DNA of 64,000 nt from Chitinophaga caeni (lineage in GTDB: Bacteria; Bacteroidota; Bacteroidia; Chitinophagales; Chitinophagaceae): NCBI RefSeq assembly GCF_002557795.1, contig NZ_CP023777.1:2427001-2491000 (forward strand), read 5' to 3'. Position 1 is the stretch's first letter. Each line of letters opens with the position of its first letter. Below the pieces are notes generated by a model, which was not told the origin of the DNA, did not search any database, and saw nothing but the letters and a program-made list of their open reading frames with translations. A program made the position numbers and the translations under genes. Positions 19,356 to 28,924 of the stretch are shown here, piece by piece.

Positions 19356-19388
19356 AATGGAGCTTCGTTATGAAGCTCCATTTTTTTG
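19356..19388 (+). terminator. Terminator of the BtuG-like gene
   Basis: ATGGAGCTTC-GTTAT-GAAGCTCCAT forms a perfect 10-bp stem followed by a run of T. Confidence 0.92.
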
Positions 19389-19477
19389 ATACTTATCGAA
19401 AGCTTGTTTGGCAAGAATATTGACAACTATAAGTGTGATTATTTGTTATAAATAATAAATGAAACACGCTCGTCCAT

Positions 19478-20338
19478 ATGAAGAAGAATTTGGTTTTTAT
19501 CTTGAATGGGGTTGTCAAAAATGCCTATGCGAAGGAGAAAGTATTGCAATTGATCCCGAACCGTAAATTAACTTCTGCAAATCCTGTTGTACTTTGGCAA
19601 CATGTAATGCCGACGGAAATTAAGCAGTCTTCAGATGCGAAAATTGTAGAGCCGCATCCTCACCGCGGTTTTGCAACGGTAACATTTATGCTGCAAGGAG
19701 AAGGGTATCATTATGATAACGCGGGGCATGAAACCATATTGAAACCGGGCGATGTTCAATATTTATTTGCAGGTAGCGGAATCTTGCATTGTGAAAATCC
19801 TTCGGCACGGTTCGCCGGCTTAGGTGGAACTTACGAGTTATTGCAACTCTGGTTGAATGTTCCTGCCAAGTTCAAGATGGATCAACCGGTGTATCAAAGC
19901 GCTGTAAAGGTAGCCATCCCTGTTATCGTGGATGAATTGGGTGTGAATCTACGGTTGCCGATCGGGCATTACAAGGGGGCGAAAGGCCCGATAGAAACCA
20001 AGCAACCTATTATTGCCATTACCGGGGAGATCCATAATAATCACGATGTTTGTTTAGAAGTACCTGCCGGGAATTGGGCCTTGTTATATGTTGCCAACGG
20101 TTCCGTTACTTTAAATGATGATGAGGATAACCCCGTCCATGAGCATCAACTCGCCGTATTGGATAAAGAACGCGAAGAACTCAAAATAACGGCAAACGGG
20201 AATGCGCAAATCCTGTTCCTTTCTGCACCGCCATTAGATGAACCCCTGGTTATTAAGGACAATTTCGTCATGAATACGAAAGAAGAAATTGATCAAGCCA
20301 TGGCAGATGTTGCTGCGGGGAAATTCGGTGAGATATAA
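19478..20338 (+). CDS. Pirin family protein
   Basis: The 286-residue protein is a two-domain cupin. The N-terminal metal site is complete: EPHPHRGFATVTF gives His60 and His62, and GSGILHCENP gives His104 and Glu106, as in human pirin and bacterial YhhW. Such proteins bind iron; some have quercetinase activity, but the substrate here is unknown. It is a soluble cytoplasmic protein without a signal peptide. It is preceded by a terminator and followed 61 bases later by a small gene with its own promoter. Confidence 0.9.
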   Translation: MKKNLVFILNGVVKNAYAKEKVLQLIPNRKLTSANPVVLWQHVMPTEIKQSSDAKIVEPHPHRGFATVTFMLQGEGYHYDNAGHETILKPGDVQYLFAGSGILHCENPSARFAGLGGTYELLQLWLNVPAKFKMDQPVYQSAVKVAIPVIVDELGVNLRLPIGHYKGAKGPIETKQPIIAITGEIHNNHDVCLEVPAGNWALLYVANGSVTLNDDEDNPVHEHQLAVLDKEREELKITANGNAQILFLSAPPLDEPLVIKDNFVMNTKEEIDQAMADVAAGKFGEI

Positions 20339-20387
20339 AATTCTCTTGCTATTTTTTACAAATGTGTTGAATTATCGTCCCGGTATG

Positions 20388-20395
20388 TACATTTG
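20388..20395 (+). promoter_or_regulatory. -7 box TACATTTG of the small gene at 20400
   Basis: TACATTTG fits TAnnTTTG exactly and ends four bases before the ATG, the same geometry as at 15007, so the mRNA is probably leaderless. Confidence 0.55.
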
Positions 20396-20399
20396 CTCC

Positions 20400-20654
20400 A
20401 TGCAAGCTTTTTCAGTTTCTATTGATTACAAGGGTGTTTCCCAACAATATTATATTGAACCTAAACAACTGGGTTATGTTATACAATTACATGTTGATAT
20501 AATGGATCAGCATTTTCATTTCGAAGTAGATGACGAGGGGAATTGGCGTGTTATTGCGGCCGATCCTGCCGGGGCGCAGCAGGTTCCCGCCGGGTTGTTG
20601 CAATCTATAGCGGACGCGATAGACCTTCATTTGCAAAAATTCAACTCCTGGTAA
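20400..20654 (+). CDS. Small conserved-type protein of unknown function
   Basis: The 84-residue protein (MQAFSVSIDYKGVSQQYYIE at the N-terminus) has no signal peptide or membrane segment. Alternating strands (YVIQLHVDIMDQHFHFEVDD) and a C-terminal helix (GLLQSIADAIDLHLQKF) suggest a small alpha/beta domain. No family is recognised. The frame is open back to 20289, where it overlaps the pirin gene; the ATG at 20400 is preferred because a TAnnTTTG box lies just before it. A terminator shared with the opposite operon follows. Confidence 0.65.
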   Translation: MQAFSVSIDYKGVSQQYYIEPKQLGYVIQLHVDIMDQHFHFEVDDEGNWRVIAADPAGAQQVPAGLLQSIADAIDLHLQKFNSW

Positions 20655-20678
20655 GAACTGTTGATATTATTTTTCATA

Positions 20679-20713
20679 AAAAAAGACCGGAACAAGAATC
20701 CCGGTCTTTTTTT
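20679..20713. terminator. Bidirectional terminator between convergent units
   Basis: AAAAAGACCGG and CCGGTCTTTTT form the stem, with A-rich and T-rich flanks, so it can stop transcription from both the small gene on the left and the long his/trp operon on the right. Confidence 0.88.
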
Positions 20714-20732
20714 ATGAAAATATCTTTCCATG

Positions 20733-21884
20733 TTAATTTAAAACTTCAGCAAGTTTCTTTTCTAATGCCTCGCCACGTAAGTTTTTACCGATGATCTTAC
20801 CACTTGGATCGATCAGGAAGTTTTGAGGGATGGCATTTACACCGTATAAACCGGCCACTTCGTTTTTCCAACCTTTCAGGTCAGATACTTGTGTCCAAGC
20901 TAGACCGTCTTTTTCAACGGCAGCTAACCATTTGTCTTTGTTTTCATCCAAAGAAATACCGAATACGGTAAACCCTTTATCTTTATAAGTGTTGAATGCT
21001 TTTACCACGTTTGGATTTTCCTGGCGGCAAGGTCCGCACCAGCTAGCCCAAAAGTCAACCAAAACATATTTGCCTTTGAAAGAAGCTAAGCTTACAGCGT
21101 TTCCATCTTTATCGCTTTGGGAGAATTGGATCGCGGGTTGACCAACGGCGGTTTTCTTAGCAATTTCTAATTTTTTACCGAAAGCAACACCTGAAGGAGA
21201 TGCTTTTACCGCATCCGCAAGGTTGTTATATAACGGTTCTGCTACAGCCGGATCAATATCGTAACCTACGGCAGTAGAAATAGCATAGATCCCGATTGGA
21301 GACTTAGGGTTTTTAGCAAGATATTGCTTGTAAATCTCAACTTGCTGTGCATCTAGCTTGTCGTATTGATTACCCAATTCTTCCATCTTCTGGGTGTTCT
21401 TTTCACTTCTTGCCTTGTAGTATTCCTGGGTAAGTTCGGCAATTTGTTTTTGAACATCCGCGGTCATGTCGTTGAGCTTCAATAACTCTTGCTGCGCAGG
21501 AGTTCCTGTAATGGTAGGTTCTTTAGTTATATCACCTACATTGATTTTCGTTTGACCTTTGTCGATGAAAAACTGGGATACACCTTTATAATTTCCTTCG
21601 AAGTTGAAGTTTTCAATTTCAGATTGATCTTTCCAAACAAGGAAGTTAGCCATGGTAGGTTCGGCCACTTCACCTTTAAAAGTGAATTTACCGGAAGCGT
21701 CAGTTTTGGCGCTGTCGATCACGTTTTTACCGCTATTACGGTAACGGATATAGAATGTTGTCGGCGTAGCAGCTTTCGCATAAGTTCCTTCGATAGTGAA
21801 AGGATACTCCTTGACAGCCTCTTTTTCTTGTGCAAAGAGCGCTAAAGGGGCTAGCAATGCTCCCGCTAATATCAATTTCTTCAT
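20733..21884 (-). CDS. TlpA family thioredoxin-like protein with DUF4369 domain
   Basis: The 383-residue exported protein has a signal peptide (about residues 1-19, ending ALFAQ). A DUF4369 domain covers about residues 25-130, followed by a helical linker and a C-terminal TlpA/ResA thioredoxin domain. The redox motif is WASWCGPC near residue 280. It probably acts as a periplasmic thiol-disulfide reductase. The end of its thioredoxin domain is nearly the same as in the neighbouring gene (shared GKYVLVDFWASWCGPCRQEN), so the two are recent paralogs. A TTG-N20-CATATTTG promoter (21908-21938) suggests it can be expressed on its own. Confidence 0.88.
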   Translation of the reverse strand: MKKLILAGALLAPLALFAQEKEAVKEYPFTIEGTYAKAATPTTFYIRYRNSGKNVIDSAKTDASGKFTFKGEVAEPTMANFLVWKDQSEIENFNFEGNYKGVSQFFIDKGQTKINVGDITKEPTITGTPAQQELLKLNDMTADVQKQIAELTQEYYKARSEKNTQKMEELGNQYDKLDAQQVEIYKQYLAKNPKSPIGIYAISTAVGYDIDPAVAEPLYNNLADAVKASPSGVAFGKKLEIAKKTAVGQPAIQFSQSDKDGNAVSLASFKGKYVLVDFWASWCGPCRQENPNVVKAFNTYKDKGFTVFGISLDENKDKWLAAVEKDGLAWTQVSDLKGWKNEVAGLYGVNAIPQNFLIDPSGKIIGKNLRGEALEKKLAEVLN

Positions 21885-21959
21885 TTTATAAATTGGTTTT
21901 TGTATAACAAATATGCTGAAAGTACGAATCTACGACAATTTAAATTTGATAGACGGCTA

Positions 21960-23051
21960 TTACTGCTCAGCAAATATCATCTCTAGGGTTTTCTCCAGTT
22001 GAACTCCCCGCAGGTTGCTTGCAATAATCTTGCCGTTCGGATCTACCAAGAAGTTTTGCGGGATTGAACGCACGCCATATTGCAGCGCCACGGCATTATT
22101 CCAGCCTTTTAAATCGGAAACCTGGGTCCAACCCAGTTGATCTTGCCGGATGGCTTTCAACCAGTTATTGCGGTTGTCATCCAGTGATACGCCTAATATA
22201 ACGAAATTCTTCGACTTGTACTTTTGATAAGCTTTTACTACATGCGGGTTCTCTTGCCTGCATGGTCCGCACCAGCTGGCCCAAAAGTCTACTAAAACGT
22301 ATTTCCCACGGAACTGGGATAATTTTACCGGTTTGCCTTCGGTATCATTCTGCGTAAAATCCGGTGCATCCGGCTGATTTTTAGCCTTTTGAATGAAGTT
22401 ATTGGCCATATTGCCGTAACGGCTTTTCTGAATGGCAGGGGAGAGCCGCCCATAGGCTTGCTCAAACTCCTTGATATCTACCTTGTTGCGTAATTCATTC
22501 AGCAGGATCCATACGCTGGCGATGGATGTAGGATGCTGTTGTATAAATGCCAGTCCTTCTTTTGATACATCCCCGGTGAATACCTGGGCTTTCTTTCTGA
22601 ATGCTTCCTTGGCAGGTTCATTATCAGCTTCTATTGCTGATGCTTCGCGGTTCAAAGCATGTGCCCGCGCGATCAGGGGCTGGAACGTTGATTGGTATTC
22701 TTGGAAATGCTTTGTCTGCACACCGGATCGTAATTGATTGAGAACGGGGAAGTTAGCCGCATTCGCTTCAAAATAGATCGGTTCCTCTTCTGCAACGAAT
22801 AAGAACGGCGTTTCTGTGGCTTCCAGCATCAAGGCATAAACATTTCCCATGCTGGGACTGTTCAGCGTAAATGAAAATTTACCTTGTTGAATGGTTACAG
22901 AATCGTCTACATAGGGATCCTTATCATCAAAAAAATATAATTTTTTCCCATCAGCTCCCTTAACTTGGCCATTGATCTGTAATTGAGCAAATAATTGCCA
23001 GGGAAGGGATAATAAAAATAATAGGTTTGTAAGACGCTTTAAAAGAATCAT
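21960..23051 (-). CDS. TlpA family thioredoxin-like protein with DUF4369 domain (paralog)
   Basis: The 363-residue protein has a signal peptide (cleavage near QLFAQ, about residue 22), a DUF4369-type N-terminal domain (LQINGQVKGADGKKLYFFDD), a helical middle and a thioredoxin domain with WASWCGPC near residue 260. It resembles the gene at 20733-21884 in order and in sequence. Its ATG overlaps the hisIE stop by four bases (ATGA), so it is translationally coupled to a histidine gene. No role in histidine synthesis is known for this family; it may simply have been captured by the operon. Confidence 0.87.
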   Translation of the reverse strand: MILLKRLTNLLFLLSLPWQLFAQLQINGQVKGADGKKLYFFDDKDPYVDDSVTIQQGKFSFTLNSPSMGNVYALMLEATETPFLFVAEEEPIYFEANAANFPVLNQLRSGVQTKHFQEYQSTFQPLIARAHALNREASAIEADNEPAKEAFRKKAQVFTGDVSKEGLAFIQQHPTSIASVWILLNELRNKVDIKEFEQAYGRLSPAIQKSRYGNMANNFIQKAKNQPDAPDFTQNDTEGKPVKLSQFRGKYVLVDFWASWCGPCRQENPHVVKAYQKYKSKNFVILGVSLDDNRNNWLKAIRQDQLGWTQVSDLKGWNNAVALQYGVRSIPQNFLVDPNGKIIASNLRGVQLEKTLEMIFAEQ

Positions 23052-23647
23052 TTATGTCTTTCTTTGAGTATGTTGATAACGTCGGCTAATGTGAAATTTT
23101 TGGCTTGTAACAGCACCAGGTAGTGGAATAACAAGTCGGCCGCCTCGTTCAAAAATAGCTCATTATTGTCATCTTTGGCCTCTATCACGATTTCTACGGC
23201 TTCTTCACCCACTTTTTGAGCCACTTTATTGATGCCTTTCCTGAATAATTTAGAGGTATAAGAATCATCACTCGGGTTATTTTTACGATCGCTGATAATT
23301 TTTTCCAGCTTTTGTAAAAAGTCGGGACTGTCATTAGATTCATCCCAACAAGTATCTGATCCCGTATGGCAAACTGGCCCTGCCGGGTTGGCTTGTATCA
23401 GTAAAGAGTCGTTATCACAATCGAGTTTAATATTCTGTACGTGCAAGAAATGACCACTTTCTTCGCCTTTTGTCCACAAGCGATTCTTGGAGCGGCTGAA
23501 GAAGGTAACTTTATTGTCCTCGATGGTTTTATCCAAGGCTGCCTGGTTCATGTAGCCCAACATCAGCACTTTCCCTGTAATGGCATCCTGGATGATGGCA
23601 GGAACTAACCCGTCCGGCGACTTGGTAAAATCTACTTGCAAAGTCAT
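23048..23647 (-). CDS. hisIE: Phosphoribosyl-AMP cyclohydrolase / phosphoribosyl-ATP pyrophosphatase
   Basis: The 199-residue bifunctional enzyme catalyses histidine steps 2 and 3. The N-terminal HisI domain carries the metal-binding LDCDNDSLLIQANPAGPVCH and TGSDTCW blocks (about residues 75-100). The C-terminal HisE domain has SYTSKLFRKGINKVAQKVGE and EAVEIVIEAKDD (about 129-160). It lies 48 bases after hisF and overlaps the TlpA-like gene by four bases. It is the last biosynthetic gene of the trp-his transcription unit. Confidence 0.97.
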   Translation of the reverse strand: MTLQVDFTKSPDGLVPAIIQDAITGKVLMLGYMNQAALDKTIEDNKVTFFSRSKNRLWTKGEESGHFLHVQNIKLDCDNDSLLIQANPAGPVCHTGSDTCWDESNDSPDFLQKLEKIISDRKNNPSDDSYTSKLFRKGINKVAQKVGEEAVEIVIEAKDDNNELFLNEAADLLFHYLVLLQAKNFTLADVINILKERHK

Positions 23648-23695
23648 ATACTAAATAGTTCTAATTTTAATTTTTGAATGAACGGTATTTTGCTT

Positions 23696-24451
23696 TTAAA
23701 AGCGGACTTGTATCCCTTTTTGATAAAGGTACGTCTTCAATGCCGGGATTTCGATTTCCTTGTAATGAAAAATACTAGCGGCCAGGGCTGCATCAGCATT
23801 GGCGATTTCAAACACATCGGCAAAATGTTGCATCGTTCCGGCGCCACCAGATGCGATTACAGGAATATTTAACTCGCTGGAAAGCTGCCCGGTAATATCC
23901 AGGGCAAACCCTTGCTTGGTACCATCATTATTCATGGAAGTCAACAATATTTCACCGGCGCCGCGATCTGCTGCTTCCTTGGCCCAATCGATCGTTTTTG
24001 TAGTCGTTGCTACCCGTCCCCCGTTGAGATACACATACCAATCGCCGTTTTCGAAGCGGGTATCGATCGCTAGCACGATGCATTGGCTACCGAATTGCCT
24101 CGCCATTTCATTGAGTACTGTTGGATTTTTATAGGCAGCTGTATTCACGGATATTTTATCGGCGCCGCTGTTGAGCAATACGCTGACATCCTCCACGGTA
24201 GAAATCCCGCCTCCAACAGTAAAAGGAATATTGATTTGTTGCGCGATGCGCGTTACCAACTCCGCTAAAGTCTTGCGTTTTTCATTGGTAGCGGTGATAT
24301 CTAAGAATACCAGTTCATCGGCTCCTTGCCCGGCATATAATGCGCCCAGCTCAATCGGGTCACCGGCATCCCTGATATTTTCAAAGTTGATACCTTTTAC
24401 CGTGCGTCCATCCTTGATGTCCAGGCAGGGAATGATTCTTTTAGTAAGCAT
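23696..24451 (-). CDS. hisF: Imidazole glycerol phosphate synthase, cyclase subunit
   Basis: The 251-residue TIM barrel begins [20 protein letters not shown], with the catalytic Asp11 in CLDIKDG, and contains the second catalytic Asp in [20 protein letters not shown] (about residue 130). The phosphate-binding loops TVGGGI and ASGGAG are present. HisF uses ammonia from HisH to convert PRFAR into imidazole glycerol phosphate and AICAR. It lies between the GNAT-hisA fusion and hisIE. Confidence 0.98.
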   Translation of the reverse strand: MLTKRIIPCLDIKDGRTVKGINFENIRDAGDPIELGALYAGQGADELVFLDITATNEKRKTLAELVTRIAQQINIPFTVGGGISTVEDVSVLLNSGADKISVNTAAYKNPTVLNEMARQFGSQCIVLAIDTRFENGDWYVYLNGGRVATTTKTIDWAKEAADRGAGEILLTSMNNDGTKQGFALDITGQLSSELNIPVIASGGAGTMQHFADVFEIANADAALAASIFHYKEIEIPALKTYLYQKGIQVRF

Positions 24452-24496
24452 CGTAATATATTTAATTGCTATTGCGCAATATTATTTCGTAATAAG

Positions 24497-25663
24497 TTAT
24501 CCTTCCATGAATTGTTTCAATTCGCGGATGCTGATCTTCCCTTCATAAATAGTTTTTCCAACAATAGCGCCGGAACAGCCTGCTTCCGATAATGCTGCCA
24601 GGTCTGCTAAGCTACTAACACCGCCGCTCGCTACCAGGTTGATGCCCGGGAATTGCGCAATGATATTGCGGTACAGTTCAGTGGATGGTCCTTGCAATAA
24701 ACCGTCTTTCGCAATATCAGTGCAGAATATTTGCGTAATGCCTAGCTGTTGTTTTTCAGATAGGAAATCGTAAATACTGACACCGGTTGTTTCCAACCAT
24801 CCGCCCACGGCGATCATTTCATCTTTTACATCGGCGCCGAGGAATATTTTTTCCGCGCCATAGGTCTTAACCCATTCCGCGAATAAATCCGGCGCTTTTA
24901 CAGCCATGCTGCCAATTGTAGCCATTGCTGCGCCGCTTTCGAATACGATTTCTATATCTTTTTCTTTTTTAATCCCGCCGCCGAAGTCGATGGTTAAAGC
25001 AGTTTTTCCCGCGATCTGTTCCAGCACTTTCCAATTTACCACGGCGCCTTTTTTGGCTCCATCCAAATCGACTAAATGCAATCTTTTGATACCGTTATCT
25101 TCAAATTCCTTGGCTACTTCCAAGGGATTCTCGTTATATACTTTCTTTTGATCATAATCTCCTTGCGTTAACCTTACGCATTTACCATCAATAATATCAA
25201 TCGCCGGTATGATTTCCATTTGTTTTGAATTTAGATTTTCTTGTAGCGGGATGTTCATTTCCATCCTGGTGAAAGCGATATCCTGCTTGTAAAAAATGTT
25301 GCCCGCAACGTTCATCCCGTGCTTCTTATAGAAATTGGTAGCCGTGGTGCGGGCATTACACCACAAGGTAGTAATGCGGTGTTGCTTGCAATAAGAAACG
25401 AGGTAGCGCACCAGGTAGCTGCCAATACCCCTGCCTTGCATATCCTTTGCCGTGGCAAACTTTCGGAATTGCGCCGTATTACCATCTATAAATAGTGATA
25501 CGACGGATACCATTTGATTTTGATAAAAGACACCGAAATGTAGGCCGCGTTCATCTCCTTCTACCACCACACTTTCGATGCTGGCATCCGGGTAAAGTAT
25601 TTCCCTCCTTAAGTTCAAGGTGTCTTTCGCGTGAATGAACCTGATTTGAACCGGGATATCCAT
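24497..25663 (-). CDS. hisA: GNAT acetyltransferase fused to HisA isomerase
   Basis: One 388-codon frame encodes two enzymes. Residues 1-140 are a GNAT domain with the acetyl-CoA loop DMQGRGIGSYLVRYL (about 74-88) and the closing NARTTATNFYKKHGM. A short linker (PLQENLNSKQ) leads to a complete 240-residue HisA starting at Met149 (MEIIPAIDIIDGKCVRL), with barrel motifs LTIDFGGGI and ASGGVSS. HisA isomerises ProFAR to PRFAR. No stop separates the parts. The ATG at 25219 could also give free HisA by internal initiation. The GNAT substrate is unknown. Confidence 0.92.
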   Translation of the reverse strand: MDIPVQIRFIHAKDTLNLRREILYPDASIESVVVEGDERGLHFGVFYQNQMVSVVSLFIDGNTAQFRKFATAKDMQGRGIGSYLVRYLVSYCKQHRITTLWCNARTTATNFYKKHGMNVAGNIFYKQDIAFTRMEMNIPLQENLNSKQMEIIPAIDIIDGKCVRLTQGDYDQKKVYNENPLEVAKEFEDNGIKRLHLVDLDGAKKGAVVNWKVLEQIAGKTALTIDFGGGIKKEKDIEIVFESGAAMATIGSMAVKAPDLFAEWVKTYGAEKIFLGADVKDEMIAVGGWLETTGVSIYDFLSEKQQLGITQIFCTDIAKDGLLQGPSTELYRNIIAQFPGINLVASGGVSSLADLAALSEAGCSGAIVGKTIYEGKISIRELKQFMEG

Positions 25664-25666
25664 ATA

Positions 25667-26260
25667 TTATAATTTCAAGAAATTATCCAAGATTTTTTGT
25701 CCTTCCGAAGCCGATTTTTCCGGGTGAAACTGCACCGCGTAAAAATTATCTTTCTGCAATGCGGCGCTGTAGTTGATGATATAATTCGCCGTTGCAACCG
25801 TATCGGGGCCTAATGCCGCGTAATAACTATGCACGAAATACATATAGGCGTTCTCCGGTACATTTTCGAAAATCCTGCTATGCAGGCCGGTAATATTATT
25901 CCATCCAACTTGCGGTATTTTCAGCAAGTTAGGAACCGGGGATTCGAATTTCTTCACAGGCAAGTCAAAGATGCCCATGCAAGTAGTATCATTTTCCTCG
26001 GAATATTTACAAAGTAACTGCATGCCCAGGCAAATGCCCAGGACGGGTTGTTGCAGGTTTTTAATCACCTGGTCCAATCCTTTCGCTTGCAGGTATTCCA
26101 TCGCGGTGCTGGCTTCACCTACGCCGGGGAAGATCACCTTGTCGGCAGAACGGATTTCTTCTTCATGATCAGATACGATACCGTTTACGCCCAACCGTTC
26201 CAATGCAAATTGCACGGACTTTGTATTCCCGGCGTTATATTTTATGATTACAGTTTTCAT
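25667..26260 (-). CDS. hisH: Imidazole glycerol phosphate synthase, glutaminase subunit
   Basis: The 197-residue class I glutamine amidotransferase has the nucleophile elbow LGICLGMQLL (Cys near residue 79) and the catalytic VQFHPEKSASEGQKIL (His and Glu near 180). It releases ammonia from glutamine for HisF. It starts only 10 bases after trpA and ends three bases before the GNAT-hisA fusion, so it is the junction gene where the tryptophan block becomes the histidine block. Confidence 0.97.
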   Translation of the reverse strand: MKTVIIKYNAGNTKSVQFALERLGVNGIVSDHEEEIRSADKVIFPGVGEASTAMEYLQAKGLDQVIKNLQQPVLGICLGMQLLCKYSEENDTTCMGIFDLPVKKFESPVPNLLKIPQVGWNNITGLHSRIFENVPENAYMYFVHSYYAALGPDTVATANYIINYSAALQKDNFYAVQFHPEKSASEGQKILDNFLKL

Positions 26261-26270
26261 ATATTAAAGG

Positions 26271-27047
26271 TTACAGTTTCGGGCGAACATCCTGGATGAA
26301 ATTAGCGATGGCTACTTGCAAATCCGGGGCCGTTTCAATCGCTTTTACGAAGGCGGTTCCTATAATGGCGCCATTCGTATATTTGCAGGCTTCCTCAAAG
26401 GTAGCTTTATCCCGGATACCAAATCCAACTAACACGGGATTTGATAATTGCATGTTTTGTAATCTTTTGAAATAATCTTCTTGTAAATCGATATCCTTAT
26501 TACTACCCGTTGTACTGGAAGATGAAACAGCGTAAATAAAACCTTTGCTTAACCGGTCTATTTTACGGATTCTTTCCTCGCTGGTTTCCGGCGTTAGCAG
26601 GAAGATCAGGTGCAGGCCGTATTGCTCGAATATCTTTTTATATTCCTGTTCGTATTCGTCCATCGGGAGATCCGGCAGAATGATACCATCGATACCCACT
26701 TCGGCACAGTGTTTACAAAAGTTTTCTATACCGAATTGCATCACGGGATTCAGGTATCCCATCAGGATGATGGGAACTTGTGTCTTTTCCCTAATCCCTT
26801 TCAGTTGTTCAAACAGGAGGCTGATCTTCATCCCGTTTTTCAAGGCGATCGTGCTGCTATGTTGTATAACAGGTCCATCTGCCAAGGGGTCGGAGAAAGG
26901 CATGCCTAGCTCGATGAGATCTACACCGTTATTTGAGAGCGCCTCGATAACGGTAGTCGTATCATCAAGTTGTGGATAACCCGCCGTGCAATATATATTG
27001 AGTATATTATTTTTTTGCTTTGCAAATAATTGATCTATCCTGTTCAT
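26271..27047 (-). CDS. trpA: Tryptophan synthase alpha chain
   Basis: The 258-residue TIM barrel has the catalytic Glu in DLIELGMPFSDPLADGP (about residue 48) and the catalytic Asp in DGIILPDLP. It cleaves indole-3-glycerol phosphate to indole and glyceraldehyde-3-phosphate, passing indole to TrpB. It follows trpB by six bases and hisH begins 10 bases after its stop. Confidence 0.98.
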   Translation of the reverse strand: MNRIDQLFAKQKNNILNIYCTAGYPQLDDTTTVIEALSNNGVDLIELGMPFSDPLADGPVIQHSSTIALKNGMKISLLFEQLKGIREKTQVPIILMGYLNPVMQFGIENFCKHCAEVGIDGIILPDLPMDEYEQEYKKIFEQYGLHLIFLLTPETSEERIRKIDRLSKGFIYAVSSSSTTGSNKDIDLQEDYFKRLQNMQLSNPVLVGFGIRDKATFEEACKYTNGAIIGTAFVKAIETAPDLQVAIANFIQDVRPKL

Positions 27048-27053
27048 GATCCT

Positions 27054-28259
27054 TTACTTTAGATGTTGGATATAAGTGGCCATGTCTTTGTCTCCCCTGC
27101 CTGAAAGGCAAACTACGACTACATCTTCCGGTTTGAATTTAATGTCCTTGAGCTTTGCTAAGGCGTGGGATGATTCCAGTGCGGGGATGATACCTTCTAA
27201 CCTCGTTAATTCAAATGCTGCGGCTAAGGCTTCATCATCGGTAGCATTCAACACCGTAGCCCTGCCGGAATCAAATAAATGGGCGTGTACGGGTCCAACG
27301 CCGGGATAGTCTAACCCGGCTGAAATGCTATGCGGCTCTACAATCTGGCCGTCATCTGTTTGCATCAGCAAGGTTTTGCTGCCATGGATGATGCCAAGCG
27401 ATCCTAATTGCGTAGTGGCGGCGGAGTAGCCGGAGTTGATGCCTTGCCCGGCAGCTTCTACGGCAATGAGCTGTACGCTGGGTTCATCCATGAAATGAAA
27501 AAATGTTCCCGCTGCATTGCTGCCACCACCCACGCAAGCGATCGCGTAACCGGGTAAGGGGTTACCCGTTTTTTCTGCCAGTTGCGAGCGGATTTCCTCG
27601 CTGATTACCGATTGGAACCTGGCCACCATATCCGGGTATGGATGTGGACCTACGACTGAACCGATGATATAATGCGTCTCGGTCGGGTTATTGATCCAAT
27701 CCCTGATAGCCTCATTGGTGGCATCTTTTAATGTTTGACTGCCACTCTTCGCAGCCCTTACTTCCGCACCGAGCATCCTCATGCGGGCTACGTTAGGCGC
27801 TTGTCGCTCGATGTCCACGCTGCCCATATACACGATACATTCGAGTCCCATCAAGGCACAAACTGTAGCGGTAGCCACGCCGTGTTGACCGGCTCCCGTT
27901 TCAGCGATGATCCTTTTTTTGCCGAGCCTTTGGGCTAGCAGGATTTGGCCGATCGTGTTATTGATTTTATGTGCGCCGGTGTGATTCAGGTCTTCCCTTT
28001 TCAGGTAGATCTGCGCCCCGTATTTCGCGGATAATCTTTTGGCTAAGTATAATGGAGATGGCCTGCCCACGTAATCTTTGAGCAGTTGCGTAAACTCCTC
28101 TTGGAAGCCGGGATCAGACATGATATCGAGGTAATTCGCTTGTAGTTCCGCCACGTTAGGGTATAACATTTCCGGGATATAAGCGCCACCGAATTTGCCG
28201 AAATACCCTTTACCGTTGACGTGGTAACGGGAGTTCTTGGTATCGACTGCTATGTTCAT
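27054..28259 (-). CDS. trpB: Tryptophan synthase beta chain
   Basis: The 401-residue PLP enzyme carries the Schiff-base lysine in [14 protein letters not shown] (about residue 95), the phosphate-binding [12 protein letters not shown] loop and the C-terminal CLSGRGDKD. It condenses indole with serine. Length and the N-terminal [17 protein letters not shown] segment fit the TrpB1 type that pairs with TrpA, encoded directly downstream. Confidence 0.98.
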   Translation of the reverse strand: MNIAVDTKNSRYHVNGKGYFGKFGGAYIPEMLYPNVAELQANYLDIMSDPGFQEEFTQLLKDYVGRPSPLYLAKRLSAKYGAQIYLKREDLNHTGAHKINNTIGQILLAQRLGKKRIIAETGAGQHGVATATVCALMGLECIVYMGSVDIERQAPNVARMRMLGAEVRAAKSGSQTLKDATNEAIRDWINNPTETHYIIGSVVGPHPYPDMVARFQSVISEEIRSQLAEKTGNPLPGYAIACVGGGSNAAGTFFHFMDEPSVQLIAVEAAGQGINSGYSAATTQLGSLGIIHGSKTLLMQTDDGQIVEPHSISAGLDYPGVGPVHAHLFDSGRATVLNATDDEALAAAFELTRLEGIIPALESSHALAKLKDIKFKPEDVVVVCLSGRGDKDMATYIQHLK

Positions 28260-28285
28260 GTTTTTAAAATTAAGATTGAATTGAC

Positions 28286-28924
28286 CTAATTACTGGGAAA
28301 TGCTTTGACGGCCTCAATGAATGCTGCCACTTTCTGCATATCTTTTTCGCCCGGAGCCGTTTCAAATTTGCTATTGATATCATATGCATGCAGGTAGGGA
28401 TGTTGAAATGCTTTTAAAAGCGCCACATCCTTGGGGCCGATGCCGCCGCTTAAGAAGAACGGTTTATGCAAACGGTATGCATCGAGCATTTTCCAATCAA
28501 ACTGCACGCCTGATCCGCCATGAAATTGCGGATGGGCCGTATCGAACAGGAAATAATCAACAACGGGCATAAAAGGAGCAGCATCCAGGTGAAAGTTCGG
28601 GTTGTTCCCCACGCGGAAAGCTTTGATGACTTGGGCGCTGAGCCTAACAGCCTGGCAATAAGTGATGGACTCATTTCCATGAAGCTGCACCAAATCCAGT
28701 TGATAGTCTTTAATGGTTTGCTGAACTTGGTACAACGGTGCATTGACGAATACACCCACTTTTTTAATACCGCTACCAGCTTGTGTTACGGCAGAAGCGT
28801 CCATCTTACCGATAATATAGCGGGGCGAGTTTTCATAAAAAATAAACCCTGCATAATCTGCTCCCAAGGCAACTAATTGTTCCAGGTCTTTCGCGCGCGT
28901 GATACCGCAAACTTTTATGTTCAT
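28286..28924 (-). CDS. trpF: Phosphoribosylanthranilate isomerase
   Basis: The 212-residue barrel begins [17 protein letters not shown], giving the catalytic Cys in KVCGIT, and continues with [24 protein letters not shown] and the phosphate-binding [11 protein letters not shown]. It catalyses the Amadori rearrangement of phosphoribosylanthranilate. Its start overlaps the trpC stop by four bases. Confidence 0.96.
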   Translation of the reverse strand: MNIKVCGITRAKDLEQLVALGADYAGFIFYENSPRYIIGKMDASAVTQAGSGIKKVGVFVNAPLYQVQQTIKDYQLDLVQLHGNESITYCQAVRLSAQVIKAFRVGNNPNFHLDAAPFMPVVDYFLFDTAHPQFHGGSGVQFDWKMLDAYRLHKPFFLSGGIGPKDVALLKAFQHPYLHAYDINSKFETAPGEKDMQKVAAFIEAVKAFPSN

